DNA of 15,798 bases from an uncultured bacterium. GTDB lineage: Bacteria; Actinomycetota; Actinomycetes; S36-B12. Under the pieces are notes generated by a model. The model was not told the origin of the DNA and made no database searches. It saw only the letters and a program-made list of their open reading frames with translations. The stretch's first letter is position 1. Every line of letters starts with the position of its first letter. Shown in pieces: positions 1 through 7,281 of this stretch. The stretch spans positions 1-15,798 of the forward strand of contig CAJBMR010000008.1 in assembly GCA_903954205.1 (NCBI GenBank), given 5' to 3'. Both the position numbers and the translations under genes were made by a program.

Positions 1-2739
1 CCGGCACTCGAGGCACGACTCGAGGAGATCTTCGCCGAGGTCGATGCGCTCATCGAGGATGGCGTGCGCTTCATCGTCCTGTCCGACCGAGACTCGACGA
101 CCGATCTCGCACCGATCCCCTCCCTCCTGCTGTGCTCTGCCGTGCACCATCACCTGGTACGTCGCAAGACGCGCACGCAGGTAGCCCTGATCGTCGAGGC
201 GGGCGATGTGCGCGAGGTGCATCACGCCGCTCTGCTCGTCGGCTATGGCGCAGCAGCCATCAATCCCTACCTCGCAATGGAGTCTGTGGAGGATCTCGTC
301 TACCGCGAGATCCTCACCGGGATCGCGCCGGAGAAGGCCGTGCGCAACCTCGTGAAGGCACTCGGCAAGGGCCTCCTCAAGGTCATGTCGAAGATGGGTG
401 TCTCCACGGTGGGGTCCTATCGCGGAGCGCAGGTCTTCGAGGCGATCGGCCTGTCACACGAGTTGGTGGAGCGCTACTTCACCGGCACGGTCTCCCGCCT
501 GGGCGGTGTGGGTCTCGACGTCGTGCACGCCGAGGTGCAGGCGCGTCATGACATCGCCTACCCGCCGAGCGGTATCTCACCGGCGCACCGTCGCCTGGAG
601 GTCGGCGGTGAATACCAGTGGCGCCGCGAGGGTGAGGCGCATCTCTTCGATCCCGAGACCGTCTTCCGCCTCCAGCATGCGACGCGCGAGAAGCGCTATG
701 ACATCTTCCGTCAGTACACCGATCGGGTAGACGATCAGAGCCGCCGCCTCATGACGCTGCGCGGCCTCTTCCAGCTGCGGGCGGCGGAGCGGGAACCCGT
801 GCCCCTGGACGAGGTGGAGTCGGTCGAGAAGATCCTGAAGCGATTCTCGACCGGGGCGATGTCCTACGGCTCCATCTCGCAGGAGGCCCACGAGACTCTC
901 GCTATCGCCATGAACCGCATCGGTGCGAAGTCGAATACCGGAGAGGGCGGGGAGGATCCCGAGCGCTACGTCCCGCTGCCGAACGGCGACTCCAAGCGGT
1001 CCGCCATCAAGCAGGTGGCGTCCGGCCGCTTCGGTGTGACAAGTGAGTACCTGGTCAACAGCGACGACATCCAGATCAAGATGGCCCAGGGCGCCAAGCC
1101 TGGCGAGGGCGGTCAACTGCCCGGCCACAAGGTCTATCCCTGGGTCGCAAAGACTCGGCACTCGACACCCGGGGTCGGCCTCATCTCACCACCCCCACAT
1201 CACGACATCTACTCGATCGAGGACCTGGCGCAACTCATCCACGACCTGAAGAACGCCAACGACCGCGCTCGCATCCACGTCAAGCTGGTCTCCGAGGCTG
1301 GAGTCGGGACCGTTGCGGCGGGCGTGGCCAAGGCTCACGCCGATGTCATCCTCATCTCCGGCCACGATGGCGGGACGGGCGCCTCGCCGCTCACCTCGCT
1401 GAAGCACGCGGGCACCCCGTGGGAGCTCGGGCTCGCGGAGACGCAGCAGACCCTGCTGCTCAACGGCCTGCGTGACCGCGTCGTCGTGCAGACCGATGGT
1501 CAGTTGAAGACTGGTCGCGACGTCGTCATCGCCGCGCTGCTCGGCGCTGAGGAGTTCGGCTTCGCCACGGCGCCGCTCGTGGTGATGGGCTGCATCATGA
1601 TGCGCGTCTGTCACCTGGACACCTGCCCTGTCGGCGTGGCCACGCAGAATCCCGAGTTGCGCGCGCGCTTCGCCGGATCACCCGAATTCGTGGTGACCTT
1701 CTTCGAGTTCATCGCAGAGCAGGTGAGGGAGCACCTCGCCGCGCTGGGCTTCCGCAGCCTCGACGAGGCGATCGGTCGCGTCGACCTGATCGATGCCCTT
1801 CCCGCGGTGGAGCACTGGAAGGCAAGCGGCCTTGACCTCTCGCCGATCCTTCACGACCCCGGGGTCGACGGGTCACGTCGCTGCACCACGGCCCAGGACC
1901 ACGGCCTCACACGCGCCATGGATCGCGAACTCATCATGCTGTGCGCACCGGCCCTGGAGTCGGAGGAGCCGATCCGTGCGCGACTGCCCATCCGCAACGT
2001 CCACCGCACCGTGGGGACGATGCTCGGTGCGGAGGTCACCCGTCGCTACGGAGGGGGTGGCCTACCGGAGGGGACAATCGATCTCACCTTCGTGGGCTCG
2101 GCCGGACAGTCCTTCGGAGCCTTCCTGCCCCCGGGTGTCACGCTCAGGCTTGAGGGCGACAGCAACGACTACCTCGGCAAGGGTCTCTCGGGTGGCTGCA
2201 TCGTGCTGCGACCCGACCATGCCGCGACATTCGACGCAGAGGACAACATCATCGCCGGCAATGTCATCGGCTACGTCGCCACGTCCGGCCAGGTCTTCAT
2301 CCGCGGCAAGGTGGGCGAGCGATTCGCCGTGCGCAACTCGGGTGCGTCGCTGGTCGTCGAGGGAGTGGGTGACCACGCCTGCGAGTACATGACCGGCGGC
2401 CGCGTCCTGGTCCTGGGACCGACCGGTCGCAACTTCGCTGCAGGCATGTCGGGGGGAGTGGCCTACGTGCTTGATCTCGACGTCAACCGGGTCAACTCAG
2501 AGCTCGTGGATCTCGAGTCGCTCTCGGGGGACGACGTGCTCGTCGTGCAGGAGCTCCTTGCCCGTCACCTCGATGAGACGGGCTCTGCCGTCGCCCGCCG
2601 CCTGCTCGAGGACGGTGACCTCGGGAGATTCACGCTCGTCATGCCGCGCGACTACCGCCGGGCACTCGAAGCCCAGCGTCGGGCGACCCTCGAAGGGCGC
2701 GACCCCGCCGAAGCAGTGATGGAGGCCTCCCGTGGCTGA
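1..2739 (+). CDS. gltB: Glutamate synthase (NADPH) large subunit, 5' partial
   Basis: This is the large (alpha) subunit of GOGAT, which makes two glutamates from glutamine and 2-oxoglutarate in the cytoplasm. The frame is open from base 1, so the start and roughly 600 N-terminal residues, including the class II glutaminase domain, lie outside the window; 912 codons remain of about 1500. In order there are the central domain (window residues about 1-230), the FMN/2-oxoglutarate domain (about 265-640, with SYGSIS at 288-293 and GHDGGTGAS at 454-462), and the C-terminal GXGXG beta-helix (about 650-880, with GSAGQSFGAF around 699-708). The 3Fe-4S cysteines follow the expected C-x5-C-x4-C pattern, with codons at 1591, 1609 and 1624. 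The stop overlaps gltD by 8 bases, as expected for a coupled two-subunit enzyme. A GTG at 64 is internal and is not the start. Identification is very secure. Confidence 0.98.
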   Translation, partial: PALEARLEEIFAEVDALIEDGVRFIVLSDRDSTTDLAPIPSLLLCSAVHHHLVRRKTRTQVALIVEAGDVREVHHAALLVGYGAAAINPYLAMESVEDLVYREILTGIAPEKAVRNLVKALGKGLLKVMSKMGVSTVGSYRGAQVFEAIGLSHELVERYFTGTVSRLGGVGLDVVHAEVQARHDIAYPPSGISPAHRRLEVGGEYQWRREGEAHLFDPETVFRLQHATREKRYDIFRQYTDRVDDQSRRLMTLRGLFQLRAAEREPVPLDEVESVEKILKRFSTGAMSYGSISQEAHETLAIAMNRIGAKSNTGEGGEDPERYVPLPNGDSKRSAIKQVASGRFGVTSEYLVNSDDIQIKMAQGAKPGEGGQLPGHKVYPWVAKTRHSTPGVGLISPPPHHDIYSIEDLAQLIHDLKNANDRARIHVKLVSEAGVGTVAAGVAKAHADVILISGHDGGTGASPLTSLKHAGTPWELGLAETQQTLLLNGLRDRVVVQTDGQLKTGRDVVIAALLGAEEFGFATAPLVVMGCIMMRVCHLDTCPVGVATQNPELRARFAGSPEFVVTFFEFIAEQVREHLAALGFRSLDEAIGRVDLIDALPAVEHWKASGLDLSPILHDPGVDGSRRCTTAQDHGLTRAMDRELIMLCAPALESEEPIRARLPIRNVHRTVGTMLGAEVTRRYGGGGLPEGTIDLTFVGSAGQSFGAFLPPGVTLRLEGDSNDYLGKGLSGGCIVLRPDHAATFDAEDNIIAGNVIGYVATSGQVFIRGKVGERFAVRNSGASLVVEGVGDHACEYMTGGRVLVLGPTGRNFAAGMSGGVAYVLDLDVNRVNSELVDLESLSGDDVLVVQELLARHLDETGSAVARRLLEDGDLGRFTLVMPRDYRRALEAQRRATLEGRDPAEAVMEASRG

Positions 2740-4183
2740 TCCCCGTGGATTCCTCACCACCCCGAGCGAGACCCCGACGCGGCGTCCGGTGGACCTGCGT
2801 CTGATGGATTGGCGCGAGGTCTACGAGCCCTTCGCGGGGGAGCGGCTGCGCGACCAGGCGGGGCGATGCATGGATTGCGGCATCCCCTTCTGTCACAACG
2901 GCTGCCCACTGGGCAATCTCATCCCCGAGTGGAACGACCTGGTGTGGCGTGATGACTGGCGTGCGGCATCCGAGCGGCTGCATGCGACCAACAACTTCCC
3001 GGAGTTCACCGGGCGGCTCTGTCCTGCACCGTGCGAGACCTCGTGCGTGCTGGGCATCAATGCCGAACCCGTGACGATCAAGCAGGTCGAGGTCTCCATT
3101 ATCGATCGCGCGTGGGACTCGGGGTGGGTGCAGCCGCAGCCGGCCGAGATGTCCACCGGCAAGGCCATCGCCGTCGTGGGCTCCGGCCCCGCAGGTCTGG
3201 CAGCCGCGCAGCAGCTTGCACGTGCCGGTCACACGGTGGTCGTCTACGAGCGCGCCGACCGCATTGGCGGTCTCCTGCGCTACGGCATTCCCGAATTCAA
3301 GATGGAGAAGGCCCACCTGGACCGGCGGCTGCGGCAGATGTCCCAGGAAGGCGTGAAGTTCCGGCCCGGTGTCGAAGTCGGGGTCGACGTAACCATGGGG
3401 GACCTGCGCAAGCGCTACGACGCCATCGTGCTGGCGATTGGTGCCACGCAGTGGCGCGACCTGGCAATCCCGGGACGCGAACTCGCGGGGGTCCACCAGG
3501 CCATGGAGTACCTCCCCGGTGCCAACAGGGTGCAGGAGGGCGACATCGACACGGCTCCGCTGGATGCCGCAGGCAAGCACGTCGTCATCATCGGTGGAGG
3601 TGACACGGGAGCGGATTGCCTCGGCACCGCACATCGACAGGGGGCTGCGTCGGTGACGCAGTTGGAGATCCTTGCGACCCCTCCGGATGCACGTCCCACG
3701 GGCCAGCCCTGGCCGACGTACCCCATGACCTACCGGGTGTCGAGTGCACACGAGGAGGGGGGCGATCGCGTCTTTGCCGTGTCGACGGAGGAGTTCGTCG
3801 GCGAGTCCGGAGTCCTCGAGGGATTGCGCATCGTCGACGTTGAATGGCGCGAGGGGCGTCCCATCATGGTCGAGGGAAGCGCGCGCGTGCTGCGCGCCGA
3901 TCTGGTGCTCCTGGCCATGGGCTTCACCGGGCCGGAGACCGTCATCCTCCAGGACGAGCTCGACGTCGAGATCGATGGCCGCGGGGCGCTGGTGCGTGAG
4001 GACGACTACTCCACCTCCGTCGACGGGATCTTCGTCGCCGGTGACGCCGGGCGTGGCCAGTCCCTCATCGTGTGGGCGATCGCCGAGGGCCGGGCGGCCG
4101 CGGCTTCCGTGGATCGCTACCTCACGGGCAAGTCGAACCTCCCCTCGCCGATCCCCGCCTCGGCACGACCCCTTACGGTGTAG
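2732..4183 (+). CDS. gltD: Glutamate synthase (NADPH) small subunit
   Basis: This is the small (beta) subunit of GOGAT. It oxidises NADPH on FAD and passes electrons through iron-sulfur clusters to GltB. The 483-residue length is typical. The N-terminal 4Fe-4S domain carries C46, C49, C54 and C58 (CMDCGIPFCHNGC) and a second group C97, C101 and C105. The FAD Rossmann motif VVGSGPAG is at 148-155, the NADPH motif IIGGGDTGADC at 286-296, and the FAD-closing motif GIFVAGDAGRGQS at 432-444. The GTG start at 2732 is chosen because GGAGG at 2721-2725 sits 6 bases upstream and it lies inside the end of gltB, an arrangement that favours equal production of the two subunits. Relatives include the N-terminal half of dihydropyrimidine dehydrogenase, but the gltB neighbour settles the role. 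Confidence 0.97.
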   Translation: MADPRGFLTTPSETPTRRPVDLRLMDWREVYEPFAGERLRDQAGRCMDCGIPFCHNGCPLGNLIPEWNDLVWRDDWRAASERLHATNNFPEFTGRLCPAPCETSCVLGINAEPVTIKQVEVSIIDRAWDSGWVQPQPAEMSTGKAIAVVGSGPAGLAAAQQLARAGHTVVVYERADRIGGLLRYGIPEFKMEKAHLDRRLRQMSQEGVKFRPGVEVGVDVTMGDLRKRYDAIVLAIGATQWRDLAIPGRELAGVHQAMEYLPGANRVQEGDIDTAPLDAAGKHVVIIGGGDTGADCLGTAHRQGAASVTQLEILATPPDARPTGQPWPTYPMTYRVSSAHEEGGDRVFAVSTEEFVGESGVLEGLRIVDVEWREGRPIMVEGSARVLRADLVLLAMGFTGPETVILQDELDVEIDGRGALVREDDYSTSVDGIFVAGDAGRGQSLIVWAIAEGRAAAASVDRYLTGKSNLPSPIPASARPLTV

Positions 4184-4220
4184 CCCTGGCTGTACCCGCT
4201 TACATCCCCGGAGGAGGGCC

Positions 4221-5654
4221 ATGCGCCGCGCGAAGATCGTCGCCACCCTGGGGCCGGCGACGAGTTCGTACGAGCAGATCCTGGGCCTCGTCGAGGCCGG
4301 CATGGATGTCGCCCGTCTCAACCTCAGCCACGGGTCCTACTCCGACCACAGCGCGGTCTATGACCACGTGCGCCGGGCGAGCGACGTCTCGGGACGCGCC
4401 ATCGGCATCCTCGTCGATCTGCAGGGCCCCAAGATCCGTCTGGGGCGCTTCGCCTCGGGTCCGGTGCTGCTGTCGGTGGGCGACACCTTCACGGTTACGA
4501 CCGACGATGTGCCCGGTGATCGGGACATGGTCTCGACGACGTACGCCGGCCTGCCGGGTGACGTCGCTGTCGGCGACTCCATCCTCATCGACGACGGCCG
4601 TGTGGCGCTCGAGGTGACAGACGTCACGGGCACGCGCGTCGTCACCCGCGTCGTCGAGGGCGGCCGCGTGTCGGACAACAAGGGGCTCAACCTCCCCGGT
4701 GTCGCCGTCAGCGTGCCCGCCCTGTCGGAGAAGGACATCGACGACCTGCGTTGGGGGCTGCGCGCAGGCTGCGACCTTATTGCGCTGTCCTTCGTCCGCT
4801 CGGCAGCAGACATCGCCGACGTCCATCGCGTCATGGACGAGGAGGGCGTCCGCGTGCCGGTCCTGGCCAAGGTGGAGAAGCCGCAGGCGGTGGACAACCT
4901 CATGGAGATCGTCGCGGCCTTCGACGGGATCATGGTCGCGCGAGGAGATCTCGGAGTCGAACTCCCGCTTGAGATGGTGCCCCTGGTCCAAAAGCGCGCC
5001 ATCGAGCTGTGCCGTGTCGCCGCGAAGCCCGTGATCGTGGCTACTCAGATGCTCGACTCCATGGCTACGGCGACGCGACCCACACGCGCCGAGGCAAGCG
5101 ATGTAGCCAACGCGGTTCTCGACGGCGCCGACGCCCTCATGCTCTCGGGTGAGACAAGCGTGGGCGAGCATCCGGCCCTTGCTGTCTCCACCATGGCGCG
5201 AATCATCGCCCACGTCGAGGACAACGCCCTCGACCGTCTCAGCCGCCTCCCCGCCGATCCGCCGGGGTCGACTGCCCGCGCGCTTACCAAGGCAGCGGTC
5301 GACGTCGCGGGAGCGGTGAGTGCCGCCAGCCTGATCCCCTTCACCGAGACGGGATCGTCCGCGCGCCTCATCGCGCGCTGGCGGGCCCCGGAGCCGATCT
5401 TGGCCTTCACCCCCAATCCCCGCGTGCGCAGCCAGCTTGCCCTGGTGTGGGGCGTGGAGACGTTCCTTGTGCCCTCGGTGATGCACACCGACGACATGGT
5501 CGTGCAGGTGGACCGGGCCCTCCTCGACATCGGGCGCGTCACCTACGGCGATCGGGTGGTCATCGTTGCCGGTGTCCCGCCGGGCATTCCCGGCACGACC
5601 AATGGCATGCGGGTGCACCTGATCGGTAGCGGTGGCAAGGGCGGCGGGGTGTAG
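4221..5654 (+). CDS. pyk: Pyruvate kinase
   Basis: Pyruvate kinase transfers phosphate from phosphoenolpyruvate to ADP in the last step of glycolysis. The 477 residues match the usual bacterial length. Visible motifs are KIVATLGP at 5-12, the active-site segment ARLNLSHG at 31-38, VDLQGPKIR at 65-73 at the entry to the B domain, the catalytic segment AKVEKPQAV at 216-224 (K217 and E219), the Mg-binding ARGDLGVE at 240-247, and ATQMLDSM at 274-281 followed by TRPTRAE. The C-terminal regulatory domain spans about 345-470. The frame stays open well upstream of 4221, inside gltD in another frame, but ATG 4221 is the clear start: GGAGGAGGG at 4210-4218 precedes it and the family N-terminus begins there. 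It lies 37 bases after gltD, where I see no terminator, so co-transcription with gltBD is plausible. The allosteric effector cannot be read from the sequence. Confidence 0.97.
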   Translation: MRRAKIVATLGPATSSYEQILGLVEAGMDVARLNLSHGSYSDHSAVYDHVRRASDVSGRAIGILVDLQGPKIRLGRFASGPVLLSVGDTFTVTTDDVPGDRDMVSTTYAGLPGDVAVGDSILIDDGRVALEVTDVTGTRVVTRVVEGGRVSDNKGLNLPGVAVSVPALSEKDIDDLRWGLRAGCDLIALSFVRSAADIADVHRVMDEEGVRVPVLAKVEKPQAVDNLMEIVAAFDGIMVARGDLGVELPLEMVPLVQKRAIELCRVAAKPVIVATQMLDSMATATRPTRAEASDVANAVLDGADALMLSGETSVGEHPALAVSTMARIIAHVEDNALDRLSRLPADPPGSTARALTKAAVDVAGAVSAASLIPFTETGSSARLIARWRAPEPILAFTPNPRVRSQLALVWGVETFLVPSVMHTDDMVVQVDRALLDIGRVTYGDRVVIVAGVPPGIPGTTNGMRVHLIGSGGKGGGV

Positions 5655-5663
5655 GTTCCGCGC

Positions 5664-6482
5664 ATGCTTGAAGCAGCCCTGTTCGGCGCCATCGCCCAGT
5701 CCGCGCTCGTCGTCGGCGCTCTGCTCGTCTGGAAATTCCCTGGCCTGAAGCGCCCCAAGATCGTGGGCGCGCTCATGGCCTTCGGTGCTGGCGCCGTCAT
5801 TTCGGCCGTCGCCGTCGACCTCGTCGCCGTCTCCTACGACGAGGCCGGCGCAGGCCCCACGGCAATCGGCATCGGGATCGGCTGCCTCATCTACTTCGCC
5901 ATCATCGCCCTTCTCGAGCGCGGGGGCGCTGACGAGCAGCCGGGCGAGTTCCTCGAGGCGGAGATTGCCGAAGTTGAGCACGGAGGCACCGGTCATGCGC
6001 CTCCCGCCCACGGCGAGGGCGAGGTGCATGGCGCCACTGCGAAGGAGGCTCGCAACCTCACCGTCGGCATGGTCATCGACGGAGTGCCGGAGTCTGTGGC
6101 TGTGGGTCTCACTCTGCACACCGCAGCCGTAGGCGTCTCCGCAGCGCTCGTCGGATCGATCTTCATCGCCGCCATCCCCGAGGCGATCGGCATCGCGGCG
6201 GCCCTGCTCGCGGGCGGCATGGTGATCGGCAAGGTCCTGCTGCGCTTCTCCCTCATCGTGCTCATCGGCGCGGTATTCGCAGCCGTGGGCTACCAGGTTC
6301 TCTATGCGGCCTCGGACTCCTTGCAGGCCATCATCCAGTCGATTGCGGCCGGCGCCCTGCTCGTCGTCGTCATCAACGAGATGATCCCCATCGCTGTGCG
6401 CAGCGTGAAGGCCTGGGCGGGCATCATCGGCGCCGCCGGCTTCGTCTTCTCCGCCCTCCTCACCTGGGCAGCGGGCGGCTGA
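5664..6482 (+). CDS. ZIP-family-like membrane protein
   Basis: This 272-residue multi-pass membrane protein resembles the ZIP (zinc/iron permease) family. Hydrophobic segments lie at about 4-22, 33-55, 66-84, 132-150, 158-185, 194-214, 220-243 and 250-270, giving about eight membrane spans as in ZIP proteins. A hydrophilic loop between the third and fourth spans contains four histidines (106, 111, 116, 122), also typical of ZIPs. The two signature helices are recognisable by DGVPESVAVGLTL (139-151) and AAIPEAIG (169-176). However, the histidines of the canonical HNxPEG and HExPH motifs are replaced by Asp or hydrophobic residues. Zinc transport is therefore uncertain: it may move another ion or have a different role. 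It starts 9 bases after the pyk stop with only a weak Shine-Dalgarno, which suggests coupling to pyk. Confidence 0.75.
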   Translation: MLEAALFGAIAQSALVVGALLVWKFPGLKRPKIVGALMAFGAGAVISAVAVDLVAVSYDEAGAGPTAIGIGIGCLIYFAIIALLERGGADEQPGEFLEAEIAEVEHGGTGHAPPAHGEGEVHGATAKEARNLTVGMVIDGVPESVAVGLTLHTAAVGVSAALVGSIFIAAIPEAIGIAAALLAGGMVIGKVLLRFSLIVLIGAVFAAVGYQVLYAASDSLQAIIQSIAAGALLVVVINEMIPIAVRSVKAWAGIIGAAGFVFSALLTWAAGG

Positions 6483-6509
6483 CGCCTCTGGGCTCAGCGC
6501 CCCACCCGC
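6471..6509 (+). terminator. Possible intrinsic terminator hairpin at the end of the ZIP-like gene
   Basis: GCTGA (6478-6482, containing the stop codon) pairs with TCAGC (6494-6498). The stem continues, after a bulged C6483, as GCC (6484-6486) with GGC (6491-6493) around a TCTG loop. Outer arms GCGGG (6471-6475) and CCCGC (6505-6509) can also pair. No T-run follows. Hairpins without a T-run have been proposed as terminators in high-GC actinobacteria, but the call rests on structure and position only. Confidence 0.35.
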
Positions 6510-6537
6510 CACACTCACCCCGGCTGTCACATGTTTG

Positions 6538-6554
6538 TCGCGGCCCCGCCGCGA
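6538..6554. repeat. Short perfect inverted repeat
   Basis: TCGCGG (6538-6543) and CCGCGA (6549-6554) form a perfect 6-bp inverted repeat around a 5-base CCCCG spacer. It has no T-run on the downstream side and abuts the larger inverted repeat beginning at 6551. In such GC-rich DNA, chance is a real possibility. It could contribute to stopping transcription before the pyr promoter. Confidence 0.3.
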
Positions 6555-6610
6555 GTGTGCAGTTGCGTGCAGGATTTCGGGTGTTTTTGCGTCCGCAAGT
6601 GCACAGTCGG
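6551..6610. repeat. Imperfect long inverted repeat upstream of the pyr promoter
   Basis: TGTGCAGTTGCG (6556-6567) is the reverse complement of CGCAAGTGCACA (6594-6605) except at one position. Extending both arms to 17 bases (6551-6567 and 6594-6610) keeps 14 of 17 matches. The 26-base spacer contains TTTTT at 6584-6588 and is less GC-rich than its surroundings. The element lies between the ZIP-like gene and the predicted pyr promoter and carries no ORF worth calling. It may be a copy of a dispersed palindromic intergenic repeat, an operator-like site or a terminator. The sequence does not decide between these. Confidence 0.5.
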
Positions 6611-6649
6611 CGGATCGAGTGGCCCAGGGGGCTGGTGCGGGCGCGCCTG

Positions 6650-6678
6650 CTGGTGCTGTGCGCGGGGTGGGCTAGGGT
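6650..6678 (+). promoter_or_regulatory. Probable promoter of the pyr operon
   Basis: TAGGGT at 6673-6678 is a common form of the actinobacterial -10 box. A weak -35-like CTGGTG lies at 6650-6655 with a 17-base spacer. Transcription would start around 6684-6687, leaving an untranslated leader of only about 46-50 bases whose first structure is the PyrR hairpin. The match is by eye and the -35 is poor; the position next to the leader hairpin is the main support. Confidence 0.4.
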
Positions 6679-6689
6679 CGGCGTCGACA

Positions 6690-6724
6690 TCCTTTAACGA
6701 CCCGTCCTGCGAGGCGGGGAAGGA
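6690..6724 (+). promoter_or_regulatory. PyrR-binding RNA hairpin masking the pyrR ribosome binding site
   Basis: In the RNA, UCCUU (6690-6694) pairs with AAGGA (6720-6724), the core of the pyrR Shine-Dalgarno AAGGAGG (6720-6726). After an asymmetric internal loop (6695-6700 against G6719), the upper stem CCCGUC (6701-6706) pairs with GGCGGG (6713-6718). The top reads UCCUGCGAGGC (6705-6715), which fits the PyrR binding-loop consensus UCCNGNGAGGY known from Bacillus. In mycobacteria, PyrR represses pyr translation through such a leader. Here UMP- or UTP-bound PyrR would be expected to stabilise the hairpin and block ribosome entry. There is no room for a separate terminator/antiterminator between hairpin and ATG (6733), so translational rather than attenuation control is inferred. 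Confidence 0.85.
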
Positions 6725-6732
6725 GGTCAGCC

Positions 6733-7281
6733 ATGACGGCTGCCGATATGCCCCCGCGGGCGCGCGTCCTCGACGCTGACGACATCTCCCGCATCGTGGG
6801 CCGCATCTCCCACGAAATCCTCGAGCGCTCTCACGGAGTCCACGACCTCGTCCTGCTCGGTATCCAGACGCGCGGCGTGCCGCTGGCTCACCGCATCGGT
6901 GCCCGTATGTCCGACATCGAGGGTGTGCCGGTGCCGGTGGGCGCGCTCGACATCACGATGTATCGCGACGACCTCAGCCTGCGTGGTGCACGCCCCCTGC
7001 ACAGCACGGACGTGCCGGTGGAGGGGATCGACGGCCGATTGGTGGTGCTCGTCGATGACGTGCTCTTCTCCGGCCGCACGATCCGCGCCGCACTCGACGC
7101 GTTGAGCGATCTCGGCCGCCCGAGGGCCGTGCAGCTCGCCGTCCTCGTCGACCGCGGCCATCGCGAACTCCCGTTGCGCGCGGACTACGTCGGCAAGAAC
7201 ATCCCCACGTCGATCGATCAGGCCGTCCGGGTCAGGATGACCGAGATCGACGGAGTCGACGAGGTGGTGGTCGAGGGATGA
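6733..7281 (+). CDS. pyrR: Bifunctional pyr operon regulator / uracil phosphoribosyltransferase
   Basis: PyrR senses uridine nucleotides and binds pyr leader RNA; in many species it also makes UMP from uracil and PRPP. The 182 residues match the family. The PRPP-binding loop VVLVDDVLFSGRT is at 104-116 with D108 and D109. LLGIQTRGVPLA (41-52) and the C-terminal DYVGKNIPTS (151-160) are also family hallmarks. The ATG at 6733 is preceded by AGGAGGT (6721-6727), the site masked by the leader hairpin, so the protein probably controls its own translation and that of the genes behind it. The stop overlaps the pyrB start as ATGA. Whether the phosphoribosyltransferase activity matters here cannot be told from sequence. 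Confidence 0.96.
   Translation: MTAADMPPRARVLDADDISRIVGRISHEILERSHGVHDLVLLGIQTRGVPLAHRIGARMSDIEGVPVPVGALDITMYRDDLSLRGARPLHSTDVPVEGIDGRLVVLVDDVLFSGRTIRAALDALSDLGRPRAVQLAVLVDRGHRELPLRADYVGKNIPTSIDQAVRVRMTEIDGVDEVVVEG

Noticed and set aside
3744..4220. A long N-terminal extension of pyruvate kinase running back into gltD
   Set aside because: The extension is gltD read in another frame, rich in Arg, Ser and Pro. The family start and a strong ribosome site place the true start at 4221.
2639..4321. A 560-codon open frame on the minus strand opposite gltD
   Set aside because: It is a shadow of gltD caused by high third-position GC. It has no recognisable domain and crosses into both neighbouring genes.
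4200..6530. A 776-codon open frame on the minus strand opposite pyk and the ZIP-like gene
   Set aside because: It is the mirror of two well-supported genes. Its composition is rich in Asp, Gly, Arg and His, as expected from antisense reading of GC-rich codons, it has no family motif, and it spans an intergenic gap.
6483..6732. A transcription attenuator (terminator/antiterminator pair) in the pyr leader as in Bacillus
   Set aside because: Only one PyrR-type hairpin is seen. It overlaps the ribosome site and ends 8 bases before the ATG, and no hairpin with a T-run follows it.
6531..6779. A small cysteine-rich open frame (82 codons) across the intergenic space and the start of pyrR
   Set aside because: It runs through the inverted repeat, promoter and leader hairpin and into pyrR in another frame. 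It has no ribosome site and no resemblance to a known family.
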